In this document: in pieces, positions 1 to 4,738 of the stretch | Layout of the letters: each line of letters starts with the position of its first letter | Position numbering within the stretch: the stretch's first letter is position 1 | Assembly: GCA_946409885.1 (NCBI GenBank) | Contig: CAMJYF010000165.1 | Span: 1-5,273 of the forward strand | DNA: 5,273 bases | DNA from: an uncultured Clostridia bacterium | GTDB lineage: Bacteria; Bacillota; Clostridia; Oscillospirales; Acutalibacteraceae | Direction of reading: 5' to 3' | Notes under the pieces: generated by a model | The model's input: the letters and a program-made list of their open reading frames with translations, nothing else | The model's database searches: none | Told to the model about the DNA's origin: nothing | Translations under genes and position numbers: made by a program

Positions 1-321
1 TTGGGCGCGGCGTTGTCCGACAGCGAAAAATTTCTTCACGCCGTCCACCGCGTCTTTGATGTTGACGATATAGTGGCGGATGCCGAGATGCTTCACCAGC
101 AGCAGCGCCTTGTCGATATCCGCCTGCTCGCCGCAGGGCATCAGTACGCCGATGACCCTCTCCTTTCCCAGCGCCTCCGCGCACAGGGCCGCCACAATGG
201 AGCTGTCCTTGCCGCCGGAAATGCCGATCACCGCGTTGCAGCCCGGTCCGTTTTCCGCAAAGAAATTCCGGATCCACGCCACACAGGCGTCCTTTGTTTT
301 TTCAGCGTTGAATAGGTACAT
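1..321 (-). CDS. nadE: NAD synthetase, ammonia-dependent type (N-terminal part, cut by window edge)
   Basis: NadE amidates nicotinate adenine dinucleotide (deamido-NAD) to NAD with ATP, the last step of NAD synthesis, in the cytosol. The first 107 codons are visible. The PP-loop SGGKDSS lies at residues 35-41, preceded by VIGI, and is followed by VIGVLMPCGEQ (56-66) and the NIKDAVDG stretch (87-94), all typical of the single-domain NH3-dependent family. The ATG at 321-319 is preceded by AAAAGGA nine bases upstream, which decides the start. No glutaminase domain precedes it. The last visible codons (about residues 99-107, AVGQRRAQ) do not look like NadE, whereas the frame reached by dropping one T from the T5 run (plus strand A5 at 26-30) reads FSLSDNAAP, which does. 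A frameshift or sequencing error is therefore likely there. Family call is firm; intactness is not. Confidence 0.9.
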   Translation of the reverse strand, partial: MYLFNAEKTKDACVAWIRNFFAENGPGCNAVIGISGGKDSSIVAALCAEALGKERVIGVLMPCGEQADIDKALLLVKHLGIRHYIVNIKDAVDGVKKFFAVGQRRAQ

Positions 322-370
322 TGTCGTTCATCCTTTTCTCAAATTGGGGTTGACGAGTACAGCTTGCTGA

Positions 371-398
371 GTCGGAAGTGGGAAGTCGGAAGTCAGGA
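371..398 (+). repeat. Left heptamer array (GTCGGAA type, four units)
   Basis: Four tandem 7-mers: GTCGGAA (371-377), GTGGGAA (378-384), GTCGGAA (385-391) and the degenerate GTCAGGA (392-398). They are the reverse complement of the array at 781-815. The array sits about 50 bases upstream of the nadE start, so any transcript entering nadE from the right passes through it. Confidence 0.85.
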
Positions 399-444
399 TC
401 GTCATGCGCCGACGGGGTCGCTCCGCTCCTCGGTTTTATGATCC

Positions 445-518
445 TACCACCTTACGGCGGGCATTGATTGGTTCCGTCGATTGTGCGGCTGCGGGACTTT
501 CGACTGACGACTTACGCA
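445..518 (+). repeat. Direct repeat unit, copy A
   Basis: Bases 445-497 match 728-780 at 48 of 53 positions; all five differences are transitions (A for G, or T for C, in this copy). The unit continues into three heptamers (498-518: TTTCGAC, TGACGAC, TTACGCA), against five in copy B. Copy A looks like the more decayed copy, consistent with deamination-type changes. In copy B the unit can fold into two small hairpins: CCGCC/GGCGG (731-735/739-743) and GTCCCG/CGGGAC (754-759/775-780). Confidence 0.85.
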
Positions 519-565
519 ACTTTCCCACTTGAAATAGAGAGATTTGTTGATCTGATGCAAAATCC

Positions 566-589
566 GTAGCGCGGCACCTCAGTGCCGCT
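566..589. repeat. Left 24-bp inverted arm, self-complementary hairpin
   Basis: This is the exact reverse complement of 695-718. Within the arm, GCGGCAC and GTGCCGC form a perfect 7-bp stem with the loop CTCA (571-588). The two arms can therefore either fold singly or pair with each other across about 105 bases. Confidence 0.9.
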
Positions 590-647
590 ATTTGCCAAAG
601 TTACATTTCGGTAACCTGGGGAATCAGGAAAACCGCTCTGTTTTTAG

Positions 648-686
648 AAACAAATCCTTATTTTAAGTTCAAAAAATAAGTTGTTT
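648..686. repeat. AT-rich hairpin in the centre of the element
   Basis: CTTATTTT (657-664) pairs with AAAATAAG (673-680) around an 8-base loop. AAACAA (648-653) pairs with TTGTTT (681-686), leaving a 3-base bulge. It is far more AT-rich than the flanking genes. A smaller 5-bp stem, GTTAC/GTAAC (600-604/611-615), lies to its left. The role is unknown; it lacks the stem followed by a T tract expected of a standard terminator. Confidence 0.6.
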
Positions 687-694
687 GTGCCACG

Positions 695-718
695 AGCGGC
701 ACTGAGGTGCCGCGCTAC
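695..718. repeat. Right 24-bp inverted arm, self-complementary hairpin
   Basis: This is the exact reverse complement of 566-589. It contains its own 7-bp stem GCGGCAC/GTGCCGC with the loop TGAG (697-714). It lies ten bases left of copy B of the direct repeat. Confidence 0.9.
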
Positions 719-727
719 CGCATGGGC

Positions 728-815
728 TACCGCCTTACGGCGGGCGTTGATTGGTCCCGTCGACCGTGCGGCTGCGGGACTTCCGACTTCCGACTTCCGA
801 CTGACGACTTACGAC
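728..815 (+). repeat. Direct repeat unit, copy B, with right heptamer array
   Basis: The 53-bp unit (728-780) is followed by five tandem heptamers: three exact TTCCGAC (781-801), then TGACGAC (802-808) and TTACGAC (809-815). The last heptamer, read on the minus strand as GTCGTAA, contains the TAA stop of the nicotinamidase gene. The change in heptamer number from copy A (three) suggests slippage or recombination. Confidence 0.85.
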
Positions 816-1336
816 TGAATTTCGATCTGGCAGCTGCGCATGGTTTCCAGCGCCGCTTCATGCTTTTCGGGGGTCACGCCCGCGCAGCAGGCCGCGTCCA
901 CACGAATGGGCGCTTCCGGGAAGTGGGCTTTCAGCAGCAGCGCATTGCTGACCACGCAGATATCCGTGCAAAGGCCGATCAGCTCTATGGAGAAGTCCTC
1001 CTCCCCCGCCGCTCTCGCGATCAGCTCCGGCAGGGCCGTGGAGCCGAAGGTGATCTTCTCCACCGGGGTATAGGATTTTTCCGCCAGCGCGGCGGCCACG
1101 TCTTGATCCAGCCGCCAGCCCGCCCTGTTTTTGACGCAGTGGGGCACCGGCAGGAATCTTCCCTCCTGCGTGTCCATATAATTCTCAAAATGGGTGTCGA
1201 AGGTGACAAAAATCTCCCCCTTGAAGGCTTTGATCTTTTCCACAACGGCGGGCACGATGGCGACAGCCTCTTTGCTGCCCAGCGCCCCGTCCACAAAATC
1301 CTTCTGCATATCCACAACCACTAAAAATCGCTTCAT
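809..1336 (-). CDS. pncA: Nicotinamidase / isochorismatase-family cysteine hydrolase
   Basis: A 175-residue cytosolic hydrolase, likely converting nicotinamide to nicotinate plus ammonia for NAD salvage. The triad expected for nicotinamidases is in place: D9 in VVVDMQKDF, K94 in VEKITFGS, and C127 in GLCTDICVVSNAL. The metal site is also present: D47 and H49 in FDTHF, and H66 in LPVPHCV. These residues are the reason to prefer nicotinamidase over isochorismatase; the nearby nadE supports it. The ATG at 1336-1334 follows GGAGG seven bases upstream, so the start is firm. The last two residues and the TAA (gln-ser-stop) lie at or inside the heptamer repeat, so the C-terminus may have been reset by the repeat. 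A consensus-like promoter and a 5' leader of about 130 bases lie upstream. Confidence 0.9.
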   Translation of the reverse strand: MKRFLVVVDMQKDFVDGALGSKEAVAIVPAVVEKIKAFKGEIFVTFDTHFENYMDTQEGRFLPVPHCVKNRAGWRLDQDVAAALAEKSYTPVEKITFGSTALPELIARAAGEEDFSIELIGLCTDICVVSNALLLKAHFPEAPIRVDAACCAGVTPEKHEAALETMRSCQIEIQS

Positions 1337-1465
1337 AACCGTGCCTCCGTACCCTATATATTTCCGTTATTATTATGCGGGCCGGCCGTTGACAGTCGCC
1401 GCGCTTCCGCCGGAAGCGGGAATGCCAACCGCTGCATACGGCCGCATATTCATACATATTCCTTC
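1337..1465 (-). promoter_or_regulatory. Long 5' leader of the nicotinamidase gene
   Basis: With transcription starting near 1465 (seven or so bases after the -10 at 1477-1472), the mRNA would carry about 130 untranslated bases. It includes a tight 7-bp hairpin (1401-1407 with 1411-1417, three-base loop), the palindrome GGCCGGCC (1380-1387), an AU-rich stretch just before the GGAGG site, and a possible 26-codon frame. I do not recognise a known riboswitch. Post-transcriptional control is possible but is inference. Confidence 0.4.
1373..1453 (-). CDS. Possible 26-codon leader peptide upstream of pncA
   Basis: ATG at 1453-1451, stop TAA at 1375-1373, peptide beginning MNMRPYAAVG and ending TVNGRPA. 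GAAGGA lies six bases before the ATG, a workable ribosome binding site, and the frame lies wholly in the predicted leader. The tight hairpin at 1401-1417 falls inside the frame. No residue is strikingly enriched, so no amino-acid attenuation is indicated. It may be chance in GC-rich DNA. Confidence 0.25.
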   Translation of the reverse strand: MNMRPYAAVGIPASGGSAATVNGRPA

Positions 1466-1471
1466 AATTGG

Positions 1472-1500
1472 ATTGTAATACACCGCACCGCCGTTGTCAA
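1472..1500 (-). promoter_or_regulatory. Sigma-A-type promoter for the nicotinamidase gene
   Basis: On the minus strand, TTGACA (1500-1495) and TACAAT (1477-1472) are separated by exactly 17 bases: a perfect -35 and a 5-of-6 -10. It points left toward pncA, and perhaps nadE through the repeat element, as no separate convincing nadE promoter was found. Confidence 0.75.
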
Positions 1501-1712
1501 GCAAATCTTGCGTCCGTTCCCGCGCGGCTGGGCCGCGCAAAGAAAAACGGCCGTTATGGCAAAAGAATCCCCGCCAACGACCGCAGCCGGGGACGGGGAT
1601 TGTTGATGATCTGTTTGCCGCCCTTGCCAAACGGTTTTCCGGAGGCCGCGCACGGTAAAGCAAAAAACGGCTGACGCCGCCGCAGGGCGCGCCGGAGAGC
1701 GTGAACCGCCGT
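1501..1712. other. Intergenic stretch between yfcE and the pncA promoter
   Basis: No convincing gene is seen on either strand. It holds several GC-rich inverted repeats: GCGCGGC/GCCGCGC (1522-1528/1532-1538), AATCCCCG/CGGGGATT (1566-1573/1594-1601, followed on the minus strand by CTTTT) and GTTTG/CAAAC (1613-1617/1628-1632). With the hairpin and T tract at 1662-1679, they may act together to end the yfcE transcript before the pncA promoter. Confidence 0.5.
1662..1679 (-). terminator. Possible intrinsic terminator of the GDPD-yfcE operon
   Basis: About 33 bases after the yfcE stop, the minus strand reads CGGC, GTCA, GCCG and then six Ts. The 4-bp stem is short; it could be extended by a longer-range AACGGC/GCCGTT pairing starting at the yfcE stop (1713-1708). 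Position and T tract fit termination, but stem strength is modest. Confidence 0.4.
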
Positions 1713-2261
1713 TCAATCCAGCGAAAAAGGCTCCCGGTACGATTCGCCGTCAAGGGTCTTCCAGCAAAAGGCGTTATCCGCAAGGGTCATATAGCCCCGG
1801 GGGGCGTTTTCCTTGGGCAAAGAAACCGACCCCGGATTGCAGTAGATATACGTTTCGCGGACCTCGCAGGCGGGAACGTGGGTGTGCCCGTGCAGGAGGA
1901 TATCGCCCCGGCGCAGCGGGGGCAGGTGCTCCCGGTGGAACAGGTGGCCGTGGGTGACAAAGATCAGGCGTTCACCGGCGGAAAGCAGCGCGTAATCCGC
2001 CATGACCGGAAAGCGCAGCATCATCTGATCCACCTCCGCCTCGCAGTTGCCCCGCACGCAGAGGATCCGGTCCGACAGGCCGTTGAGCATTTCAGCCACC
2101 GCTTTGGGGGCGTATTCCTCCGGCAGGTCGTTGCGCGGCCCGTGGTACAGCAGATCCCCCAGCAACAGCAGCCGGTCCGCCTCTTCCCTTTGATATGCCT
2201 CCAGCAGCTGCCGCGTCCAGAAGGCGGAGCCGTGAAGATCCGACGCGATCAGCCACTTCAC
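1713..2261 (-). CDS. yfcE: YfcE-type metallophosphodiesterase
   Basis: A 182-residue calcineurin-like phosphoesterase, nearly the same length as E. coli YfcE, which hydrolyses phosphodiester bonds in artificial substrates with a two-metal centre; the natural substrate is unknown. Metal ligands are visible in order: D8 and H10 (SDLHG), D36 (GDLLYHG), N72 (GNCE, where GNHD or GNCD is usual), H104 (THGH), H126 and H128 (HGHTH), then NPGSVSLPK (142-150). GPRNDLPEEYAP (41-52) and EVDQMMLRFP (76-85) are also YfcE hallmarks. The start is GTG at 2261-2259, overlapping the stop of the upstream gene as GTGA, with GGGGGA about ten bases before; a longer open frame upstream exists only as a shadow inside that gene. 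The overlap indicates translational coupling and co-transcription with the GDPD-family gene. Confidence 0.88.
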   Translation of the reverse strand: MKWLIASDLHGSAFWTRQLLEAYQREEADRLLLLGDLLYHGPRNDLPEEYAPKAVAEMLNGLSDRILCVRGNCEAEVDQMMLRFPVMADYALLSAGERLIFVTHGHLFHREHLPPLRRGDILLHGHTHVPACEVRETYIYCNPGSVSLPKENAPRGYMTLADNAFCWKTLDGESYREPFSLD

Positions 2262-3118
2262 CGTTTGGTTTCCCCCGTTTTCCGCGTGCGCAGCCACCAC
2301 TCGGTGTAGGCATCCGGGTAATTGGTCTTGAAAGCCGTCACGCCCATATCGCAGAGCTGCTGCCACCACTCCGGGTAATCGCCCAGGTTGGAAAACACTC
2401 TGACGCCCATCCCGGCCAACATCTCCACGTCCGCTTTGGTAAAGGCCTCGTTGTTGAGGCCCACCTCCCACAGGTCGGACCGGCGGACGAAGTCCATCGT
2501 CTTTTCATTGATAAAGCGGATGTTCGCCCCCAGGCGCAGCCCCTCCGGCTTGCCATTTTCCCGGTAATGGGCCTGCATCTCCTCCAGCACCTCCCAGTTG
2601 CCGGAGAAAAAGATATAGCGGGATACATTGGGCGATGCGGCCAGGATCTCGTCCATGCGGGGGCACATCCCTGTGGTCTTGAACTCCACCTCCACGGTAA
2701 AGTCGCCTTCCACCGTGGCCAGCCACGCGTCAAATTCCGGAAAGGTGATCAGGTGTGTCACCCGCTCCTCCCGGTAATCGGGCGGGGTGATCATACGCCG
2801 CCCGCCGTCGTGCTCCGTCCACGGATAGGGCGGGTACTTCAGCTTGAGGGCGTCGCGGTAAGGGATATCGAACCGCTTGATCTGCTCCGCGGTCAGCTCC
2901 CTGAGCACGTCCCGGTGGCGCTCAAAGGTCATATACCCCATCGTGCCGTTATGGGTCACGATGATCTCGCCGTCGCCGCTGATCTGGATGTCCATCTCCA
3001 CCCCTTCGAAGCCCAGCTCCGCCGCCTTCTGAAAGGCCTCCAGCGAGTTTTCCGGCGCAAACTGGGTCACGCCTGTGTGGGCCAGCCGCATGGGCAGGCC
3101 GCCGTATTCTTTTTTCAT
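2258..3118 (-). CDS. Glycerophosphodiester phosphodiesterase-family protein (HTG variant)
   Basis: A 286-residue protein of the GDPD TIM-barrel family, whose members cleave glycerophosphodiesters to glycerol-3-phosphate and an alcohol. Visible family features: LAHTG (12-16), APENSLEAF (21-29), VEMDIQ (40-45) with metal ligands E41 and D43, VTHNG (54-58) with the second catalytic His H56, VEFK (144-147) with likely third ligand E145, and FKTNYPDAY near the C-terminus (263-271). The usual HRG is HTG here: the phosphate-contacting Arg is Thr15, while both catalytic His are kept (H14, H56). A long segment (about 85-140) separates H56 from E145. No signal peptide is seen, so it is probably cytosolic. 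The ATG at 3118 has AGGAGG eight bases upstream; an in-frame TTG at 3142 has no such site. First gene of a two-gene operon with yfcE. The exact substrate is not known. Confidence 0.85.
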   Translation of the reverse strand: MKKEYGGLPMRLAHTGVTQFAPENSLEAFQKAAELGFEGVEMDIQISGDGEIIVTHNGTMGYMTFERHRDVLRELTAEQIKRFDIPYRDALKLKYPPYPWTEHDGGRRMITPPDYREERVTHLITFPEFDAWLATVEGDFTVEVEFKTTGMCPRMDEILAASPNVSRYIFFSGNWEVLEEMQAHYRENGKPEGLRLGANIRFINEKTMDFVRRSDLWEVGLNNEAFTKADVEMLAGMGVRVFSNLGDYPEWWQQLCDMGVTAFKTNYPDAYTEWWLRTRKTGETKR

Positions 3119-3190
3119 GACACTGTCCTCCTGTGCTTCCAATGATGAAACAGGGCTCTGTTTATATCTGATTGAAAACCCCGCCCGTTT

Positions 3191-3255
3191 CGTTTTTCAG
3201 ACGATACTATACACCAGACGGCGCAAAAACACAAGAGAAAACTTTCTGAAAAACG
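3191..3255. promoter_or_regulatory. 11-bp inverted repeat bracketing the GDPD promoter (possible operator pair)
   Basis: CGTTTTTCAGA at 3191-3201 is repeated as its exact reverse complement at 3245-3255. The two copies enclose the minus-strand promoter at 3206-3234: one lies ten bases upstream of the -35, the other at the expected transcription start. This placement suits a regulator binding both sites, but it is inference from position alone. Confidence 0.4.
3206..3234 (-). promoter_or_regulatory. Promoter for the GDPD-yfcE operon
   Basis: On the minus strand, TTGTGT (3234-3229), a 17-base spacer and TATAGT (3211-3206). The -10 matches consensus at 5 of 6, the -35 at TTG only. The leader to the ATG at 3118 would be about 80 bases. 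Confidence 0.6.
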
Positions 3256-3290
3256 GACGTTCCTGACAAGCCCCGGCGGCAGATGGGGGC

Positions 3291-3319
3291 TTGCATTCCC
3301 GCGCCGTATCCGCTATAAT
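3291..3319 (+). promoter_or_regulatory. Promoter for the NifX-SlyD fusion gene
   Basis: TTGCAT (3291-3296), a 17-base spacer and a perfect TATAAT (3314-3319), followed by an A-rich run. It is divergent from the GDPD promoter, with about 55 bases between the two -35 boxes. The leader to the ATG at 3394 is about 68 bases. Confidence 0.7.
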
Positions 3320-3393
3320 AAAAAAAAGATAAACGTCCGGCGCGTCCCGCCCGATCACAGGGCAGGCCGTCCGTCAAAAAAAGGAGAATGACC

Positions 3394-4233
3394 ATGAAAA
3401 TTGCGGTAACCTATGACAACGGAAACGTCTTCCAGCACTTCGGCCATACCGAGACCTTCAAAATCTACGAGGTGCAGGACGGCAAGGTGGTCCGCGCGGA
3501 GATCATCGGTTCCGACGGCACCGGCCACGGCGCGCTGGCGGGCATGCTGCACGACAGAAGTATCGACGTGCTGATCTGCGGCGGCATCGGCGGCGGAGCC
3601 CAGGCGGCGCTGGCCGAAAAGGGCATTGAGCTGTGCGCCGGGGCCTTCGGCGGCGCGGACGAGGCGGTGGCGGCCTACCTGCGGGGCGAGCTGGAAAACA
3701 CCGGCGCCAACTGCGACCACCACGGCGAGGGACATACCTGCGGCGAGCACGGCTGTGGGGAAAGCCATGACTGCGGCGGCTGCCACGGGGCGCAGCCTTC
3801 CATTCAAGGAAAAAACGTGGGCAAAACCTGCCGTACCCACTACCGGGGCACCTTCAACGACGGCGCCCAGTTCGATTCCTCCTACGACCGGGGCGAACCG
3901 CTGGAATTCGTCTGCGGCGCGGGCCAGATGATCAGGGGCTTTGACGCCGCGGTGGCGGACATGGACGTGGGCCAGATCGTCGATATCCACCTGACGCCGG
4001 AGGAGGCCTACGGCCAGCCGGACCCCGCCGCCATATTCACGGTGGCCCTCTCCCAGCTGCCCGGCGCGGAGGAGCTTTTCGTGGGAGAGCAGGTCTATCT
4101 GCAAAACCAATACGGCCAGCCCTTCCCGGTGAAGGTGGCGGCCAAAGACGCGGAAACCATCACCTTTGACGCCAACCACGAAATGGCAGGCAAGGAGCTG
4201 AACTTCCGCATTGAGCTGGTTGAGGTGAAATAA
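3394..4233 (+). CDS. Fusion: NifX/NifB-type cofactor-binding domain, Cys/His-rich linker, SlyD-like FKBP prolyl isomerase
   Basis: A 279-residue cytosolic protein with two recognisable domains. Residues 1-100 match the dinitrogenase iron-molybdenum cofactor-binding fold (MKIAVTYDNG, HFGHTETF at 15-22, VLICGGIGGGA at 59-69). Residues 143-279 match SlyD: FDSSYDRG (160-167), GAGQMIRGFDAAV (175-187), TPEEAYGQPDP (201-211), the insert-in-flap region (212-250) and DANHEMAGKELNF (259-271). Between them, residues 107-131 carry five Cys (107, 116, 121, 127, 130) and six His (109, 110, 114, 119, 125, 131), a probable metal site. E. coli SlyD has its metal-binding tail at the C-terminus; here the tail is absent and the linker may take its place. 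The start is ATG 3394, seven bases after AAGGAG; an in-frame ATG at 3388 is too close to that site. No nif genes are nearby, so a nitrogenase role is unlikely; metal handling coupled to folding is my inference. Confidence 0.9.
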   Translation: MKIAVTYDNGNVFQHFGHTETFKIYEVQDGKVVRAEIIGSDGTGHGALAGMLHDRSIDVLICGGIGGGAQAALAEKGIELCAGAFGGADEAVAAYLRGELENTGANCDHHGEGHTCGEHGCGESHDCGGCHGAQPSIQGKNVGKTCRTHYRGTFNDGAQFDSSYDRGEPLEFVCGAGQMIRGFDAAVADMDVGQIVDIHLTPEEAYGQPDPAAIFTVALSQLPGAEELFVGEQVYLQNQYGQPFPVKVAAKDAETITFDANHEMAGKELNFRIELVEVK

Positions 4234-4240
4234 GGAAACG

Positions 4241-4738
4241 ATGGAAATACGCAAGGCGACGGAGGCGGACCTGGAGCGGCAGATGGCGATCTACGCCCGC
4301 GCCAGGGAGTTTATGGCGCGGACCGGCAACCCCCACCAGTGGGGCCCGAACCGCTGGCCGCCGGAGGAGCTGATCCGGGAGGATATCCGGAACGGCAGCA
4401 GCTATGTCTGCGTCGGCGAGGACGGCCGGGTGATCGGCACCTTCTTTTTCACGCAGGGCGAGGATATCGAGCCCACCTACCGTGAGATCACGGACGGCGC
4501 GTGGCTGCGGGGCGGCCCCTACGGCGTGGTGCACCGGATCGCCTCGGACGGCACCGAAAAGGGCGTGGGGACCTTCTGCCTCAACTGGGCGTTTGCGCAG
4601 TGCGGCCATCTGCGCATCGACACCCACGCGGATAATACGGTGATGCAGGGCCTGCTGGCAAAGCTGGGCTTCCGCAGATGCGGGATCGTCTACGTCCATG
4701 AGGACCGCTCCCCCCGGTTCGCCTACGAAAAGATCTGA
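4241..4738 (+). CDS. GNAT-family N-acetyltransferase
   Basis: A 165-residue acetyl-CoA-dependent acetyltransferase; the substrate cannot be told from sequence. The core is visible: strand VIGTFFFTQ (64-72), YGVVHRIASDG (94-104) leading into KGVG (107-110) as the acetyl-CoA phosphate-binding turn, then the C-terminal LRIDTHADNTVMQGLLAKLGF (124-144) typical of GNAT motif B. The family has a distinctive N-terminal block with NPHQWG (30-35) and GEDIEPTYR (73-81), which I associate with a conserved subfamily in Clostridia. The ATG lies 7 bases after the fusion gene stop, with AAGGAA overlapping that stop, so the two genes form one operon. Its last 16 bases overlap the convergent small gene on the minus strand. 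Confidence 0.88.
   Translation: MEIRKATEADLERQMAIYARAREFMARTGNPHQWGPNRWPPEELIREDIRNGSSYVCVGEDGRVIGTFFFTQGEDIEPTYREITDGAWLRGGPYGVVHRIASDGTEKGVGTFCLNWAFAQCGHLRIDTHADNTVMQGLLAKLGFRRCGIVYVHEDRSPRFAYEKI

Larger units (their letters stand above)
371..815. repeat. Composite non-coding repeat element (MITE-like or REP-like)
   Basis: This gene-free stretch between nadE and the nicotinamidase gene is built almost wholly of repeats. Heptamers of the type GTCGGAA stand at the left end and their inverse, TTCCGAC, at the right end, so 371-391 and 781-801 pair with one mismatch in 21. Inside are two direct copies of a 53-bp unit (445-497 and 728-780) and a pair of perfect 24-bp inverted arms (566-589 and 695-718), each a hairpin by itself. 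The trinucleotide TGA flanks both ends (368-370 and 816-818), which could be a short target duplication or chance. No open frame with coding character and no transposase is seen. The layout suggests a dispersed non-autonomous element, but copy number elsewhere in the genome cannot be seen here. Confidence 0.75.

Noticed and set aside
371..815. CRISPR array or cyanobacterial-type tandem heptamer repeat
   Set aside because: Repeats are not separated by unique spacers of equal size, so not CRISPR; the heptamers are short arrays at element ends rather than a long simple tandem.
707..1324. Plus-strand open frame of 205 codons opposite the nicotinamidase gene
   Set aside because: It begins inside the repeat element and mirrors pncA; low-complexity translation with no motif.
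1522..1538. GC-rich 7-bp hairpin as an intrinsic terminator
   Set aside because: No T tract follows the stem on either strand.
1373..1783. Minus-strand open frame of 136 codons between yfcE and pncA
   Set aside because: It overlaps yfcE and crosses the predicted pncA promoter; the translation is rich in Arg, Ala and Gly without a domain. Only its last 26 codons are kept, as a low-confidence leader peptide.
2195..3145. Plus-strand open frame of 316 codons opposite the GDPD-family gene
   Set aside because: The translation has no family motif and lies wholly antisense to a gene with full domain evidence and a strong start site.
3388..3393. Upstream ATG as start of the fusion protein
   Set aside because: It is one base after the AAGGAG site; the ATG at 3394 has the normal seven-base spacing and begins exactly at the family's MKIAV.
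3355..4254. Minus-strand open frame of 299 codons opposite the fusion gene
   Set aside because: It is the antisense shadow of a GC-rich gene with clear NifX and SlyD motifs; no matching ribosome binding site and no recognisable domain.
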